Origin: Bacteroides sp.
Lineage (GTDB): Bacteria > Bacteroidota > Bacteroidia > Bacteroidales > Bacteroidaceae
Length of the DNA stretch: 34,240 nt
Reading direction: 5' to 3'
Assembly (NCBI GenBank): GCA_020861095.1
Contig: JAJBTC010000220.1
Location: forward strand, 1-34,240
Shown: piece after piece, positions 1 through 8,688 of the stretch
Layout of the letters: every line of letters begins with the position of its first letter
Position numbering within the stretch: the stretch's first letter is position 1
The notes under the pieces: generated by a model
What the model was told of the DNA's origin: nothing
What the model saw: the letters and a program-made list of their open reading frames with translations, nothing else
Database searches by the model: none
Position numbers and translations under genes: made by a program

Positions 1-374
1 TGACTATTTCTAACAACAAAATAACAATGTAATAACTAAACTACTGAACACAAACAATTAACTAAATAACTATATCATAACACAACAACAAACAAAAAAA
101 CAATACACATTATAATATAAACAATAGGAAAAGGAGAAGGCACAAAACCATCCACGACCCATTTCAAACAGATGCACATCTCAATCCTATTTACATGTAT
201 ACAGGGTGTACTCATCCAAATAGGAATAACAGATTAGAGTTTATTTCCTTGCCATACATCTGATGCGCTATAGATATTCCTGGTTCTCCCTGACTGACGC
301 AGGGTTTTCATCAGGGTTATCTACAGTTTCTTTCCGTAAAAGCCTCTTTCTGCCGTAATCCAAGTATTCATTAC

Positions 375-459
375 ACCCGGATGTAATAGCTAATTAGACC
401 CGGGTGTAATGGCTAATTAGACCCGGGTGTAATGGTTTATTTCATCCGGGGGTAATTGG
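375..459. repeat. 23-bp tandem array with palindromic ACCCGGGT core
   Basis: Four head-to-tail units start at 375, 398, 421 and 444, giving an exact 23-bp period; the last is partial. The consensus is ACCCGGGTGTAATGG followed by CTAATTAG. The core ACCCGGGT is a perfect palindrome and CTAATTAG is a second one, so each unit alternates a GC palindrome and an AT palindrome. At the left edge (371-386) the core extends to a near-perfect 16-bp dyad, TTACACCCGGATGTAA. Units 1 to 3 differ by a few substitutions and unit 4 is the most diverged. The array lies about 340 bp before metF. Its function is unknown. Confidence 0.85.
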
Positions 460-742
460 TGTTCTTTCAATAGCAAATGCCATATAAGGCAGGGGTTCAT
501 TTGTCTCCGGAAAGCTACTGAACAAGCTCAAAACCGGTAAATAAACCGGGAAGTACGGAGAATGATACGTATGGAGAGTTTGATATTTCTTTGAACCCGT
601 CAGAGAAAAGAAAAAATAAAACTGTACAGCAGGTCTGTGTGATCTCTGAAAAAGGATCGATGCTCCTGGGCGAAACTCCCTCTTTCCGGGTATTCGCGAC
701 GAAAGAAGCCTGCGAAAGAAAAAGATAATCCACTTTTTTTCG

Positions 743-750
743 TAATTTTG
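743..750 (+). promoter_or_regulatory. candidate -7 element for the metF operon
   Basis: TAATTTTG matches the Bacteroidetes primary sigma factor -7 consensus TAnnTTTG and lies about 50 bases before the metF start. No clear TTTG -33 element was seen at the usual spacing, so this is a motif match only. Confidence 0.45.
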
Positions 751-798
751 CCACATTATATATAGAAGCGATAAGGGTTAGCTTAAGAATTTGGAAAA

Positions 799-1752
799 AT
801 GAAAGTAATTGATCTTATAAATAAAAACAAAAAAACAGCTTTTTCATACGAGATATTGCCTCCTCTGAAGGGTACAGGGATTGATAAGGTGTATCAGACC
901 ATTGAGGATCTGAGAGAGTTCGACCCACAATATATAAACATTACCACCCACCGTAGTGAACATGTATACAGAGACCTGGGCAACGGACTTTTCCAGCGCG
1001 ACAAGTTAAGAAGACGGCCCGGAACTGTAGCTGTGGCCGCGGCGATTCAGAACAAATACAACATAAAAGTCGTGCCTCACCTGCTTTGCAGTGGATTTAC
1101 CCGTGAAGAGACAGAGTATGTATTACTGGATCTTCAATTTCTGGGTATTACCGATCTGCTGGTGCTCCGTGGAGATAAAGCCAGGCATGAGTCTGTATTC
1201 ACTCCTGAGGAAAATGGCTATCACCATGCTATCGAGCTACAGGAACAGATCAATCAATTCAACAAAGGTATCTTTGTAGACGGATCGGAAATGAAGGTTA
1301 CTGCTACCCCTTTTTCATACGGCGTGGCTTGTTACCCGGAAAGACACGAAGAAGCTCCGAATCTGGAATCCGATATTTACTGGCTCAAAAAGAAAGTAGA
1401 AGCTGGTGCCGAATATGCTGTGACCCAACTTTTCTATGACAATAAAAAGTATTTTGACTTTGTGGAAAAGGTACGTAAAGAGGGTATTGATATTCCCATT
1501 ATTCCAGGGATCAAACCGTTCAAACGATTGGCACATTTGAGTATGCTTCCCAAGACATTCCGGACAGATCTTCCCGAGGAACTCACGAAAGAGGTGCTTA
1601 CATGTAAAACTGACAAAGAAGCACAGCAGGTAGGGATTGAATGGTGCGTGGCTCAATGCAAAGAGCTGATAGCTCACGGAGTGCCCAGCATCCATTTTTA
1701 CTCTGTAGCCGCAGTAGACAGTATACGGGAAATCGCGAAAATCATCTATTGA
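799..1752 (+). CDS. metF: 5,10-methylenetetrahydrofolate reductase
   Basis: This flavoprotein reduces 5,10-methylene-THF to 5-methyl-THF in the cytoplasm, supplying the methyl group for methionine synthesis. At 317 residues it matches the single-domain bacterial MetF barrel. Visible family landmarks are FSYEILPP near residues 15-22, whose Glu18 corresponds to the catalytic glutamate, the flavin-contacting VLRGD at 122-126, VTQLFYD at 209-215 whose Gln contacts the folate, and PIIPGIKPF near 234-242. The start ATG is the first codon before the conserved N-terminus. It is the first gene of a tight plus-strand run; the next start lies two bases after its stop, so co-transcription with the HolB-like gene is likely. 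Confidence 0.95.
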   Translation: MKVIDLINKNKKTAFSYEILPPLKGTGIDKVYQTIEDLREFDPQYINITTHRSEHVYRDLGNGLFQRDKLRRRPGTVAVAAAIQNKYNIKVVPHLLCSGFTREETEYVLLDLQFLGITDLLVLRGDKARHESVFTPEENGYHHAIELQEQINQFNKGIFVDGSEMKVTATPFSYGVACYPERHEEAPNLESDIYWLKKKVEAGAEYAVTQLFYDNKKYFDFVEKVRKEGIDIPIIPGIKPFKRLAHLSMLPKTFRTDLPEELTKEVLTCKTDKEAQQVGIEWCVAQCKELIAHGVPSIHFYSVAAVDSIREIAKIIY

Positions 1753-1754
1753 GT

Positions 1755-2879
1755 ATGTACTTCAGAGAGATTATCGGGCAGAGAAATGCCATACTGCGGC
1801 TGATCCAGGGAGTGCGTGAAGAGCGTATCCCGCATGCTATGCTTATCTGCGGACCGGAAGGTACGGGAAAATTACCGCTTGCCCTGGCATACGCACGATA
1901 TCTGTTCTGCACCAACCGATCGGGGGAGGATGCCTGTGGCACCTGTCCGTCCTGCGTAAAATTCAATAAACTGGTACACCCGGATCTGCATTTTGTTTTC
2001 CCGATCGTGAAAAGTCCGAAAGGGAAAAAGGAGGTTTGTGACGATTACCTGGCAGACTGGAGAAAGATGGTGCTCCACAACCCCTACTTCAACCTCAACC
2101 ACTGGCTGGCGGAGATGGGAACAGAAAACGGGCAAGCTATTATCTATGCCAAAGAGAGTGAGGAGATCGTACGGAAACTCAGTCTCAAATCCAGTGAAGG
2201 GGGATATAAGATCACCGTGATCTGGCTTCCGGAAAAGCTACATCCGGTGTGTGCGAACAAATTGCTGAAATTGCTGGAAGAGCCACCGGAGAAGACTGTA
2301 TTTCTGTTGATCTCGGAAAATCCGGAAATGATACTGACCACAATCCTGAGCCGTACGCAACGCTTCAACATACAAAAGATCGCCAAAGAGGAGATCGCCA
2401 GGGAATTACAACAGAAATACGGGATTGCGGAGTCAGACGCGGATTCCATTGCTCACCTTGCCAACGGTAACTTTATCCAGGCACTGGAAACGATCCATCT
2501 CAACAAAGAGACTCAACTTTATTTCGAGCTGTTTGTCAACCTGATGCGTCTGTCTTACCAACGCAAGATCAAAGAAATGAAGCTATGGAGCGAACAGGTA
2601 GCCGGACTGGGACGAGAGCGACAAAAGAATTTCCTGCTTTATTGCCAACGTATGATCCGGGAAAATTTTATTTATAATTTCCAACGCAGGGAACTTTCTT
2701 ACATCACTCCCGACGAAGCAAAGTTTGCCTCCCGGTTCGCCCCTTTTGTCAACGAGCGGAATGTGCAGGGGATCATGCACGAATTGACGGAAGCTCAATT
2801 ACATATAGAACAGAATGTGAACGCTAAAATGGTATTTTTCGATTTCGCTCTGAAGATGATCGTACTATTGAAAGCATAA
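1755..2879 (+). CDS. holB: DNA polymerase III delta' subunit (HolB-like)
   Basis: This is a clamp-loader AAA+ subunit that helps load the sliding clamp at the replication fork. The chosen start gives 374 residues opening MYFREIIGQ, which matches the family N-terminus; longer readings only extend into the metF frame. A Walker A motif GPEGTGK is at residues 33-39. Four cysteines (52, 61, 64, 67) form the zinc module typical of DnaX and delta' proteins. The segment LLKLLEEPPEKTVFLLI precedes a sensor-like ILSRTQRF, in which the usual SRC motif has Thr instead of Cys. The start is two bases downstream of metF, indicating an operon. The call rests on motifs; a DnaX-type paralogue is less likely because of the length. 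Confidence 0.88.
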   Translation: MYFREIIGQRNAILRLIQGVREERIPHAMLICGPEGTGKLPLALAYARYLFCTNRSGEDACGTCPSCVKFNKLVHPDLHFVFPIVKSPKGKKEVCDDYLADWRKMVLHNPYFNLNHWLAEMGTENGQAIIYAKESEEIVRKLSLKSSEGGYKITVIWLPEKLHPVCANKLLKLLEEPPEKTVFLLISENPEMILTTILSRTQRFNIQKIAKEEIARELQQKYGIAESDADSIAHLANGNFIQALETIHLNKETQLYFELFVNLMRLSYQRKIKEMKLWSEQVAGLGRERQKNFLLYCQRMIRENFIYNFQRRELSYITPDEAKFASRFAPFVNERNVQGIMHELTEAQLHIEQNVNAKMVFFDFALKMIVLLKA

Positions 2880-2891
2880 TACAGATATATC

Positions 2892-3971
2892 ATGGAATAC
2901 AAATTACATAATGGAAGCGGAGGGCTTTGTTGCAAAAGTTGCTCACGCCAGAATACAAAGCTGAATACCTACGATTGGCTGGCGGATATTCCCGGCAATG
3001 CTGAGGAAAGCGATCTGGTAGAGGTGCAATTCAAGAATACACGCAAAGGATATTACCGCAACAGCAACAAACTGAAATTGGAGAAAGGAGACGTGGTTGC
3101 CGTAGAAGCCACACCGGGACATGATATCGGCACAGTGACCCTTACAGGGAGGTTGGTTCCGTTGCAAATGAAAAGATCCCATTACAAACCGGAGACGGAG
3201 ATCAAACGTATCTACCGGAAGGCAAAGCCGGTAGATATGGATAAGTTCAATGAAGCTAAAGGGAAGGAACATGCTACCATGATCCGTGCGCGCCAGATCG
3301 CAACCAACCTGAATCTGAATATGAAGATCGGAGACGTGGAATACCAGGGAGACGGCAACAAAGCGATCTTCTATTACATTGCTGACGAACGGGTAGACTT
3401 CCGCCAACTGATCAAGGTACTTGCCGAGGCCTTCCGGGTACGCATTGAGATGAAGCAGATCGGTGCCCGCCAGGAAGCCGGACGCATCGGTGGTATCGGT
3501 CCGTGTGGCCGTGAACTTTGCTGCGCCACGTGGATGACAAGTTTCATTTCCGTATCTACCAGTGCCGCCCGCTACCAGGATATTTCATTGAACCCACAGA
3601 AACTGGCTGGCCAGTGTGCCAAACTGAAATGTTGCCTCAACTATGAAGTGGATTGCTACGTAGAGGCGCAGAAGAGACTGCCTTCGAGGGAAATTGAGTT
3701 GCTGACACAGGACGCGACTTACTATTTCTTCAAATCGGATATCCTGAGCAATCAGATCACTTATTCCACGGATAAGAATTTTGGTGCCAATACCGTGACC
3801 ATCAGCGGAAAGAGAGCATTTGAGATCATCGGTCTCAACCGCAAAGGTATCAAACCGGACAGTTTACATGAAGAGCAGGAACGCATAGAGCCTAAACGCA
3901 CGGTAGACTTGGTGGAACAGGAAAGCCTGACACGTTTCGACAAGCGCAGAGGCGGAAATGAAGGAGGGTAA
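2892..3971 (+). CDS. ricT: PSP1-domain protein RicT/YaaT, shortened by an in-frame stop
   Basis: This 359-residue protein belongs to the PSP1 family. In Bacillus, RicT (YaaT) forms an iron-sulfur complex with RicA and RicF that affects RNase Y and phosphorelay activity; the Bacteroidetes role is not established. Cysteine clusters are visible at 13/14/17, at 205/210/211 in CGRELCCATW, at 242/247/248 in CAKLKCC, and at 255, consistent with iron-sulfur binding. The core PSP1 domain is intact. The frame ends at TAA 3969-3971, but the same frame then stays open to 4259 and encodes a lysine-rich, Asn/Gly/Gln/Arg-rich tail of the kind I associate with Bacteroides homologues (from memory). The stop therefore looks like a premature nonsense change. 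Confidence 0.9.
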   Translation: MEYKLHNGSGGLCCKSCSRQNTKLNTYDWLADIPGNAEESDLVEVQFKNTRKGYYRNSNKLKLEKGDVVAVEATPGHDIGTVTLTGRLVPLQMKRSHYKPETEIKRIYRKAKPVDMDKFNEAKGKEHATMIRARQIATNLNLNMKIGDVEYQGDGNKAIFYYIADERVDFRQLIKVLAEAFRVRIEMKQIGARQEAGRIGGIGPCGRELCCATWMTSFISVSTSAARYQDISLNPQKLAGQCAKLKCCLNYEVDCYVEAQKRLPSREIELLTQDATYYFFKSDILSNQITYSTDKNFGANTVTISGKRAFEIIGLNRKGIKPDSLHEEQERIEPKRTVDLVEQESLTRFDKRRGGNEGG

Positions 3972-4259
3972 CGGAATAATAAAAAGAAAAAGAAGAAAAC
4001 TCCGCAAGCCGGTACAAACGGACAAACGGTTGCTTCGCCTCATCCTTCTCATCAACCCAACAGAGGAAATCCTCCAAAGAAGGGAAATGGGAATGGGAAC
4101 GGACAGCGCCCGAACAGACAGGGGAATGGCCATCCCGGACAGGGGGGGAATGAGAACCGCTCACGGAGCGAACGTCCCAGAAACCAACAACCCCGCCGCC
4201 AGGAAAAACCACGTCGTTCTGACCAACCGAGCAAAGATGACAAACGGCCTCAGGAATAG
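3972..4259 (+). other. in-frame basic tail of ricT after the stop codon
   Basis: These 95 sense codons follow the ricT TAA in the same frame and end at TAG 4257-4259. They start R-N-N and then six lysines, continue through a segment rich in Asn, Gly, Pro, Gln and Arg, and finish SKDDKRPQE. This is disordered, basic composition typical of an RNA- or ribosome-contacting tail. The end overlaps the gldH start by 23 bases, a common operon arrangement, which supports this being the original gene end. If the TAA were read through, RicT would be 455 residues. Confidence 0.7.
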
Positions 4260-4716
4260 TATCTGTTTCCTTTCGATCTTTTTCGCTACCTGTTTGTTAC
4301 AGGCATGTGGCGAAAGGATCGTATACCATACCTATCAACCGGTACCGGCCAGAAGATGGACTCCGTCCGATACACTGGTGTATGAAGTGGAGATCGGCGA
4401 TTCGGCTGTTACCCTGGCACTGACGGCCGAAGTGCGTAACCGGAATACGTATCCTTTCCAGAACCTTACATTGAATATCGCTTCTAACTTCGCGGATACC
4501 ACCCGGTGGGTCAACCAGAAAGCTGATTTTATGCTGACGGATAAGGAGGGGCAATGGAAAGGTACAGGATGGGGCAGTTTGTATACTTCCGGCAGCTCCT
4601 TAGGCAATGTATATATAGCCCGCCCGGGAACCTATACCATACGCGTGACACATGATATGCGTACCGAAGAATTAGAAGGGATCCAGGATGTGGGGATACG
4701 TCTGGCGTATCCATGA
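4237..4716 (+). CDS. gldH: gliding motility lipoprotein GldH
   Basis: This is a 159-residue lipoprotein of the GldH family, required for gliding in Flavobacterium but widely kept in non-motile Bacteroidales, where its job is unclear. The N-terminus has a hydrophobic signal ending in a lipobox LLQAC with the modified cysteine at residue 24. The mature start GERIVYHTYQPVPARRW and the following DTLVYEVEIGDS are family-like. A longer reading from 3958 exists but its extra 93 residues are the ricT tail in another frame, so the start at 4237 was chosen because it places the signal peptide correctly. It is the last gene of the plus-strand run and converges on rodA. Confidence 0.85.
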   Translation: MTNGLRNSICFLSIFFATCLLQACGERIVYHTYQPVPARRWTPSDTLVYEVEIGDSAVTLALTAEVRNRNTYPFQNLTLNIASNFADTTRWVNQKADFMLTDKEGQWKGTGWGSLYTSGSSLGNVYIARPGTYTIRVTHDMRTEELEGIQDVGIRLAYP

Positions 4717-4723
4717 AAATACC

Positions 4724-4751
4724 TACGATTTACGGATTTACTATTTACGAT
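4724..4751. repeat. short ATTTACGATTTAC-type repeat
   Basis: The 69-bp gap between the convergent gldH and rodA genes contains CGATTTACGGATTTACTATTTACGA-like sequence, three imperfect copies of a 7-9 base unit. Similar stretches occur at 14424-14465 and 32896-32930. A weak hairpin (GATGGG/CCCATC, 4749-4767) follows, without a clear T tract, so I do not call a terminator. Confidence 0.6.
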
Positions 4752-4785
4752 GGGGAATACTCCCATCTAAATCTTTCCGTTCTTC

Positions 4786-6243
4786 TCAGAAGCGGCGCAC
4801 ACGGGCCGCATCAATTCTCAGAAAGACAAAAAGCAGGATCGTGAAACCCCAGAGGGAAGAGCCCCCGTAACTGAAGAAGGGCAGCGGAATACCGATCACG
4901 GGGGTTACCCCCAGCACCATACCTATATTTATAAAGATGTGGAACAGAAAGATACTGACCACAGAATAGCCATAGACCCGCCCAAACGTGGTCGGTTGCC
5001 GTTCGGACATCTGGATCAATCTCAGGATCAAGCCCAGGAACAGCAACAAAACCACACTGGAGCCCACAAATCCCTGTTCTTCGCCAATGGTACAGAATAT
5101 AAAATCGGTATCCTGTTCCGGTACATATTTGAGTTTGGTCTGAGTTCCATTGAGAAATCCTTTCCCCAGCCATCCTCCCGACCCGATAGCAATCTTGGAT
5201 TGATTCACATTGTATCCGGCGCCGGCAAGGTCTTCTTCCATTCCCAGCAGTACTTTGATGCGTGCTTGCTGGTGAGCTTCCAGGATGTTATCAAAGACAT
5301 AATCGCTGGAGTAGAAAAATCCCACAGACCCCAGGGCAAACAGTCCGATAAGCAGGTAAGAGGTGACTCGTTCACTGACGGATAGCCAGATCAGATAGCC
5401 AATGACCAGCAGGCAAAGTGCCAGCTGCACCCAGGCCAGGTTGAAAGGAGAGACGTATTCGGATATCATATAGGCAATTATACTTACTGCCACAGATCCT
5501 GTGATGATATGACGGGCAGCTGTTTTGTTGCGCCGATAGATCCAGACCATACCTGCGGAGAAAAGAAGGATCAGGCACAACACGGTAAACTCCCCGATGG
5601 GAGTGGGTGTATCGGCTATATAAACCTCATCGAAACGGATGCCCACTACAAAATAGAGTACGGCGCAAACGGCAGAAAACAGTACAACTCCGGGCATCCC
5701 TTCGCGATAAAGCATGAGAAAAAAGGCTGAGTATACCAGGGCCGAACCTGTCTCCCGCTGACAGATAATAAGTACCATGGGAAGCAGGATCATACAGACT
5801 ACTGCTACCGCATCTTTCATTTTCTTCATACTGAATGAATAGCCACTCATGTATTTGGCGAGGGCAAGTGCCGTAGCGAATTTGGCAAACTCTGCCGGTT
5901 GCAGGTTGACCGGCCCCAGAGGGAGCCACGAACGCGAACCTTTTATATCCGGGGCAATACATATCGTGACGAGCAGCAGGATCATCATACCGATATAGAT
6001 AAAGTAGGAAAACATATCATACAGACTATCCTCCAGCATCACCAGTACAAAGGCCAGTCCGAACGAGCAGACGATCCAGACAAACTGCTTGCCGGCGCGG
6101 GTAGAGAAATCGAGGAAATCCCGGTCGCCGTAATCGTAACTGGCACCGCATACGGTGAACCAACCGATAATCACCAGTATCAGGTAGATACCGATCGTGA
6201 CCCAGTCGATAGATTTCCAAAGGCTAACGTTTCTGGAGCTCAT
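4786..6243 (-). CDS. rodA: rod-shape SEDS glycosyltransferase RodA
   Basis: RodA polymerises lipid II into glycan strands during cell elongation, working with PBP2 in the inner membrane. The 485-residue protein is almost entirely membrane segments. Signature features are RETGSALV near 163-170, PEQDTDFIF at 375-383 whose second Asp (380) matches the catalytic aspartate of SEDS enzymes, and GVTPVIGIPLPFFSYGGSS near 445-463. It is about 100 residues longer than E. coli RodA; the extra length sits roughly at 200-310 and adds hydrophobic segments, an arrangement I recall from other Bacteroidetes. Its start overlaps the end of mrdA by 20 bases, so the two are translationally coupled. Confidence 0.95.
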   Translation of the reverse strand: MSSRNVSLWKSIDWVTIGIYLILVIIGWFTVCGASYDYGDRDFLDFSTRAGKQFVWIVCSFGLAFVLVMLEDSLYDMFSYFIYIGMMILLLVTICIAPDIKGSRSWLPLGPVNLQPAEFAKFATALALAKYMSGYSFSMKKMKDAVAVVCMILLPMVLIICQRETGSALVYSAFFLMLYREGMPGVVLFSAVCAVLYFVVGIRFDEVYIADTPTPIGEFTVLCLILLFSAGMVWIYRRNKTAARHIITGSVAVSIIAYMISEYVSPFNLAWVQLALCLLVIGYLIWLSVSERVTSYLLIGLFALGSVGFFYSSDYVFDNILEAHQQARIKVLLGMEEDLAGAGYNVNQSKIAIGSGGWLGKGFLNGTQTKLKYVPEQDTDFIFCTIGEEQGFVGSSVVLLLFLGLILRLIQMSERQPTTFGRVYGYSVVSIFLFHIFINIGMVLGVTPVIGIPLPFFSYGGSSLWGFTILLFVFLRIDAARVRRF

Positions 6244-8089
6244 AAGGAATCAGATTTGCTTTACTTATATCATTGATCAGGTAGGAGCGTTCGGGCGCTA
6301 CTTTACCTTTGAGGTATTGCTCAATGAGCAACGCGCCGATAGGTACGGCCCAGGTTGCCCCGAAGCCACCGTTTTCTACATATACGGCGATCGCGATCTC
6401 CGGCTCTTCCATCGGAGCGAAGCCCATAAAGATCGAATGGTCTTTCCCGCGGTTCTGCGCCGTACCGGTCTTGCCGCACACCGCTATATCGGGCAGATTG
6501 GCCCGGCGGCAGGTGGCACCATACGGGCTTCCGACTACTGCTCCGCGCATTCCTTCGACCACCGCATCGTAATGGTGCGGATCGATCGTTGTATAGCGGG
6601 GAAAGCGGTACATACTATCCAGTTCGTTGTCCTGTATTTCTTTGACGATATGAGGGGTTATGAAGTGGCCCCGGTTGGCAATGGTAGCTGCCAGATTCGC
6701 CATTTGCACAGGTGTGAGAAGAATTTCTCCCTGCCCGATGGCTGTATGAATGATACGAAGTCCTCCCCAACGTTTCTCTCCATGTATCTTGTCATAGAAA
6801 GAGGAATTGGGGATCAATCCGCGTTTTTCGCCCGGAAGGTCTACCCCCAACGCATATCCGAATCCCATAGATACCATGTGATCTTTCCATACCGTGAGTG
6901 CCTGCGCGGAAGAGCCGTACTTCTTGTTATCGATCATCCGGTAGAGTCCCCAGCAATAGTACGAATTGCAGGAGGTAGATAAAGAGGGAATAAATGAAAT
7001 GGGCGAGCCGTGAGGGTGGCAGCCTACCCGTAACCCCGGTACCACAAAACCGTGATAGCAGGGGAAAGTGGTATGCAGATCTACAATCCCTTCCTGCAGG
7101 AAAGTAAGCCCCTGTGCCGTCTTAAAGGTAGACCCCGGTGGATAGGAGGCCATCAGTGCCCGGTTGAAAAGAGGAGTTTTGGGATCGCGCTCCAGTTCCT
7201 GATGGTTGCGTCCGCGCTGACGACCGATCATGATGGAAGGATCGAATGTCGGGGCAGATACCAGACACAAGATCTCTCCGGTCTTGGGTTCAATTGCCAC
7301 AATGCTGCCCAGTTTATTCTCCATCAACTTCTCGGCAAGTAGCTGCAGTTCGATGTCAATACTCAGGGTCAGGTTCTTTCCGGGTACGGGGCTCTTGTCC
7401 AACGCTCCGTCCATATATTTGCCCTGAATACGTCCGTGGGCATCCCGCAGCAGTATCTCCACCCCTTTCTCACCGCGCAGGTATTGCTCGTAGGAACGCT
7501 CTACTCCCTGCTTGCCGATGTAATCGCCTCTTACGTAATAGTCGTCGGCTTCGATGTCACGCATGGATACCTCTCCGATATCCCCCAGGGCATGAGCAGC
7601 TGAGTTATAGGCATATTGGCGTATGGTGCGTCGCTGGATATAGAAGCCGGGAAATTTGAACAGTTTCTCCTGGAACATCCCACTTTCTTCGGCCGAAAGC
7701 TGGCTCATGAACAGCTGATGCGTATAGCGGGAGTATCCGGGGTTCTGCCTGCGGTCACGGATGTCTTCCATCCGCTTATCGAAATAGTCACGGGTAATGT
7801 TCAAGGTACGACACAGATCGAGCGTATCCAGATATTCTATTTCTCTGGGAACAATGGTGATGTCATAGGCTGGCTGATTGAATACAAGTAAGGTGCCGTT
7901 GCGATCATAAATAGCTCCGCGGGCAGGATACTGGGTTTTGCGCAGAAAGGCATTACTGTCTGCGTTGCGTTTGTAATCATCGGTCATAATCTGCAATACG
8001 AACAGACGGATGATATAGATCAGGACAATGCCGATGGCTACTCCGGCGATCACAAAACGTCTGGTATCCAGAGAATAATCTTTTGCCAT
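6224..8089 (-). CDS. mrdA: penicillin-binding protein 2 (elongation transpeptidase)
   Basis: This is a class B penicillin-binding protein, the peptidoglycan transpeptidase partner of RodA in the elongasome. The 621 residues begin with a short cytoplasmic tail and one membrane anchor (about 12-34), followed by the periplasmic dimerisation domain with ARGAIYDRNG near 56-65. All three catalytic motifs are present: STFK at 320-323 with the nucleophilic serine, SCN at 373-375, and KTG at 540-542. The start follows a strong Shine-Dalgarno-like sequence inside the end of mreD, three bases upstream. The gene lies between mreD and rodA in the usual Bacteroidales order. Confidence 0.96.
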   Translation of the reverse strand: MAKDYSLDTRRFVIAGVAIGIVLIYIIRLFVLQIMTDDYKRNADSNAFLRKTQYPARGAIYDRNGTLLVFNQPAYDITIVPREIEYLDTLDLCRTLNITRDYFDKRMEDIRDRRQNPGYSRYTHQLFMSQLSAEESGMFQEKLFKFPGFYIQRRTIRQYAYNSAAHALGDIGEVSMRDIEADDYYVRGDYIGKQGVERSYEQYLRGEKGVEILLRDAHGRIQGKYMDGALDKSPVPGKNLTLSIDIELQLLAEKLMENKLGSIVAIEPKTGEILCLVSAPTFDPSIMIGRQRGRNHQELERDPKTPLFNRALMASYPPGSTFKTAQGLTFLQEGIVDLHTTFPCYHGFVVPGLRVGCHPHGSPISFIPSLSTSCNSYYCWGLYRMIDNKKYGSSAQALTVWKDHMVSMGFGYALGVDLPGEKRGLIPNSSFYDKIHGEKRWGGLRIIHTAIGQGEILLTPVQMANLAATIANRGHFITPHIVKEIQDNELDSMYRFPRYTTIDPHHYDAVVEGMRGAVVGSPYGATCRRANLPDIAVCGKTGTAQNRGKDHSIFMGFAPMEEPEIAIAVYVENGGFGATWAVPIGALLIEQYLKGKVAPERSYLINDISKANLIPYELQKR

Positions 8090-8091
8090 CC

Positions 8092-8586
8092 TTACCTCCT
8101 TATTCCCTCAAGAGCCAATAAACAAACCGTAGTCAGCAGGGTACTGGCTATGATCCGGATCAATACGATGCCGAGACTGGCAAACGAAAAGAATTCCAGA
8201 CTGATGAGAAAAATGTGATGCAGCAACACCCCTGCAAGCAGGTATTTCAGAAAAGAGCTGAAGCCCATGCTGTGGATACCCGGCACAAAGATCTCCGCGT
8301 CGCGCGTCATGAACACGCGCAACAACAGGGGTCGCATAAAAGCCAGAAAAACTGCTGCCGCCGCATTCATACCGGATGTATTGGAGAATATATCAATGAT
8401 CAGTCCCAGAGAAAAAGCCCACAACATCAACTCGTTGCGTGAGACAGTCGATTCGAATTTGAGCAGCAGATAAATATAGAGGAAGGGAGTGGCATATCCG
8501 GCGATATGCACATTATTCAGAATAAGTACCTGCAACAGTACCAACCCCACAAACCATCCTATTTTCTGTATATAACTCATTAACAT
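8092..8586 (-). CDS. mreD: rod shape-determining membrane protein MreD
   Basis: MreD is an inner-membrane scaffold of the elongasome linking MreC to RodA/PBP2. The protein has 164 residues and about five hydrophobic segments, the normal size and layout. The segment LIIDIFSNTSGMNAAAAVFLAFMRP is the conserved central part of the family. Two start codons are possible (8586 or 8580: M-L-M-S); both give essentially the same protein. It lies between mreC and mrdA, and its stop is two bases before the mrdA start. Its frame is the same as that of mreC, with no further stop between them. Confidence 0.9.
   Translation of the reverse strand: MLMSYIQKIGWFVGLVLLQVLILNNVHIAGYATPFLYIYLLLKFESTVSRNELMLWAFSLGLIIDIFSNTSGMNAAAAVFLAFMRPLLLRVFMTRDAEIFVPGIHSMGFSSFLKYLLAGVLLHHIFLISLEFFSFASLGIVLIRIIASTLLTTVCLLALEGIRR
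8095..8100 (-). promoter_or_regulatory. Shine-Dalgarno-like AGGAGG before mrdA
   Basis: AGGAGG lies five bases upstream of the mrdA ATG, overlapping the last codons of mreD. Bacteroidetes genes mostly lack such sites, so this supports the start chosen and suggests stronger initiation than for its neighbours. Confidence 0.6.
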
Positions 8587-8688
8587 CAGAGCCTGTTTTA
8601 ATTTTAAATACGTTGACCGCTGACCGGACGACGATGTTTCGCCGAGATCTCCGGATCTGCCGGCCGGTCTGCTCCCACTTCCTTTTCT

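Larger units (their letters stand above)
1..798. other. gene-free leader region upstream of metF
   Basis: No convincing gene is seen here. The first 120 bases are very A/C-rich and low in GC compared with the rest of the window, which could be the untranslated leader of a gene beyond the left edge on the minus strand (inference). The region also holds the 23-bp tandem array described separately and a candidate -7 promoter element for metF. Two short minus-strand open frames (about 442-756) have no family features, overlap each other and the repeat array, and are not called. I looked for a SAM-type riboswitch before metF and did not recognise one. Confidence 0.6.

Noticed and set aside
442..756. 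Minus-strand open frames before metF
   Set aside because: Two overlapping frames, no family features, partly inside the tandem array and the metF promoter region.
3958..4236. A 93-residue N-terminal extension of GldH
   Set aside because: It would bury the lipoprotein signal, and the region is explained by the ricT tail in its own frame.
4749..4767. Terminator hairpin between gldH and rodA
   Set aside because: Only a 6-bp stem and no T tract on either strand.
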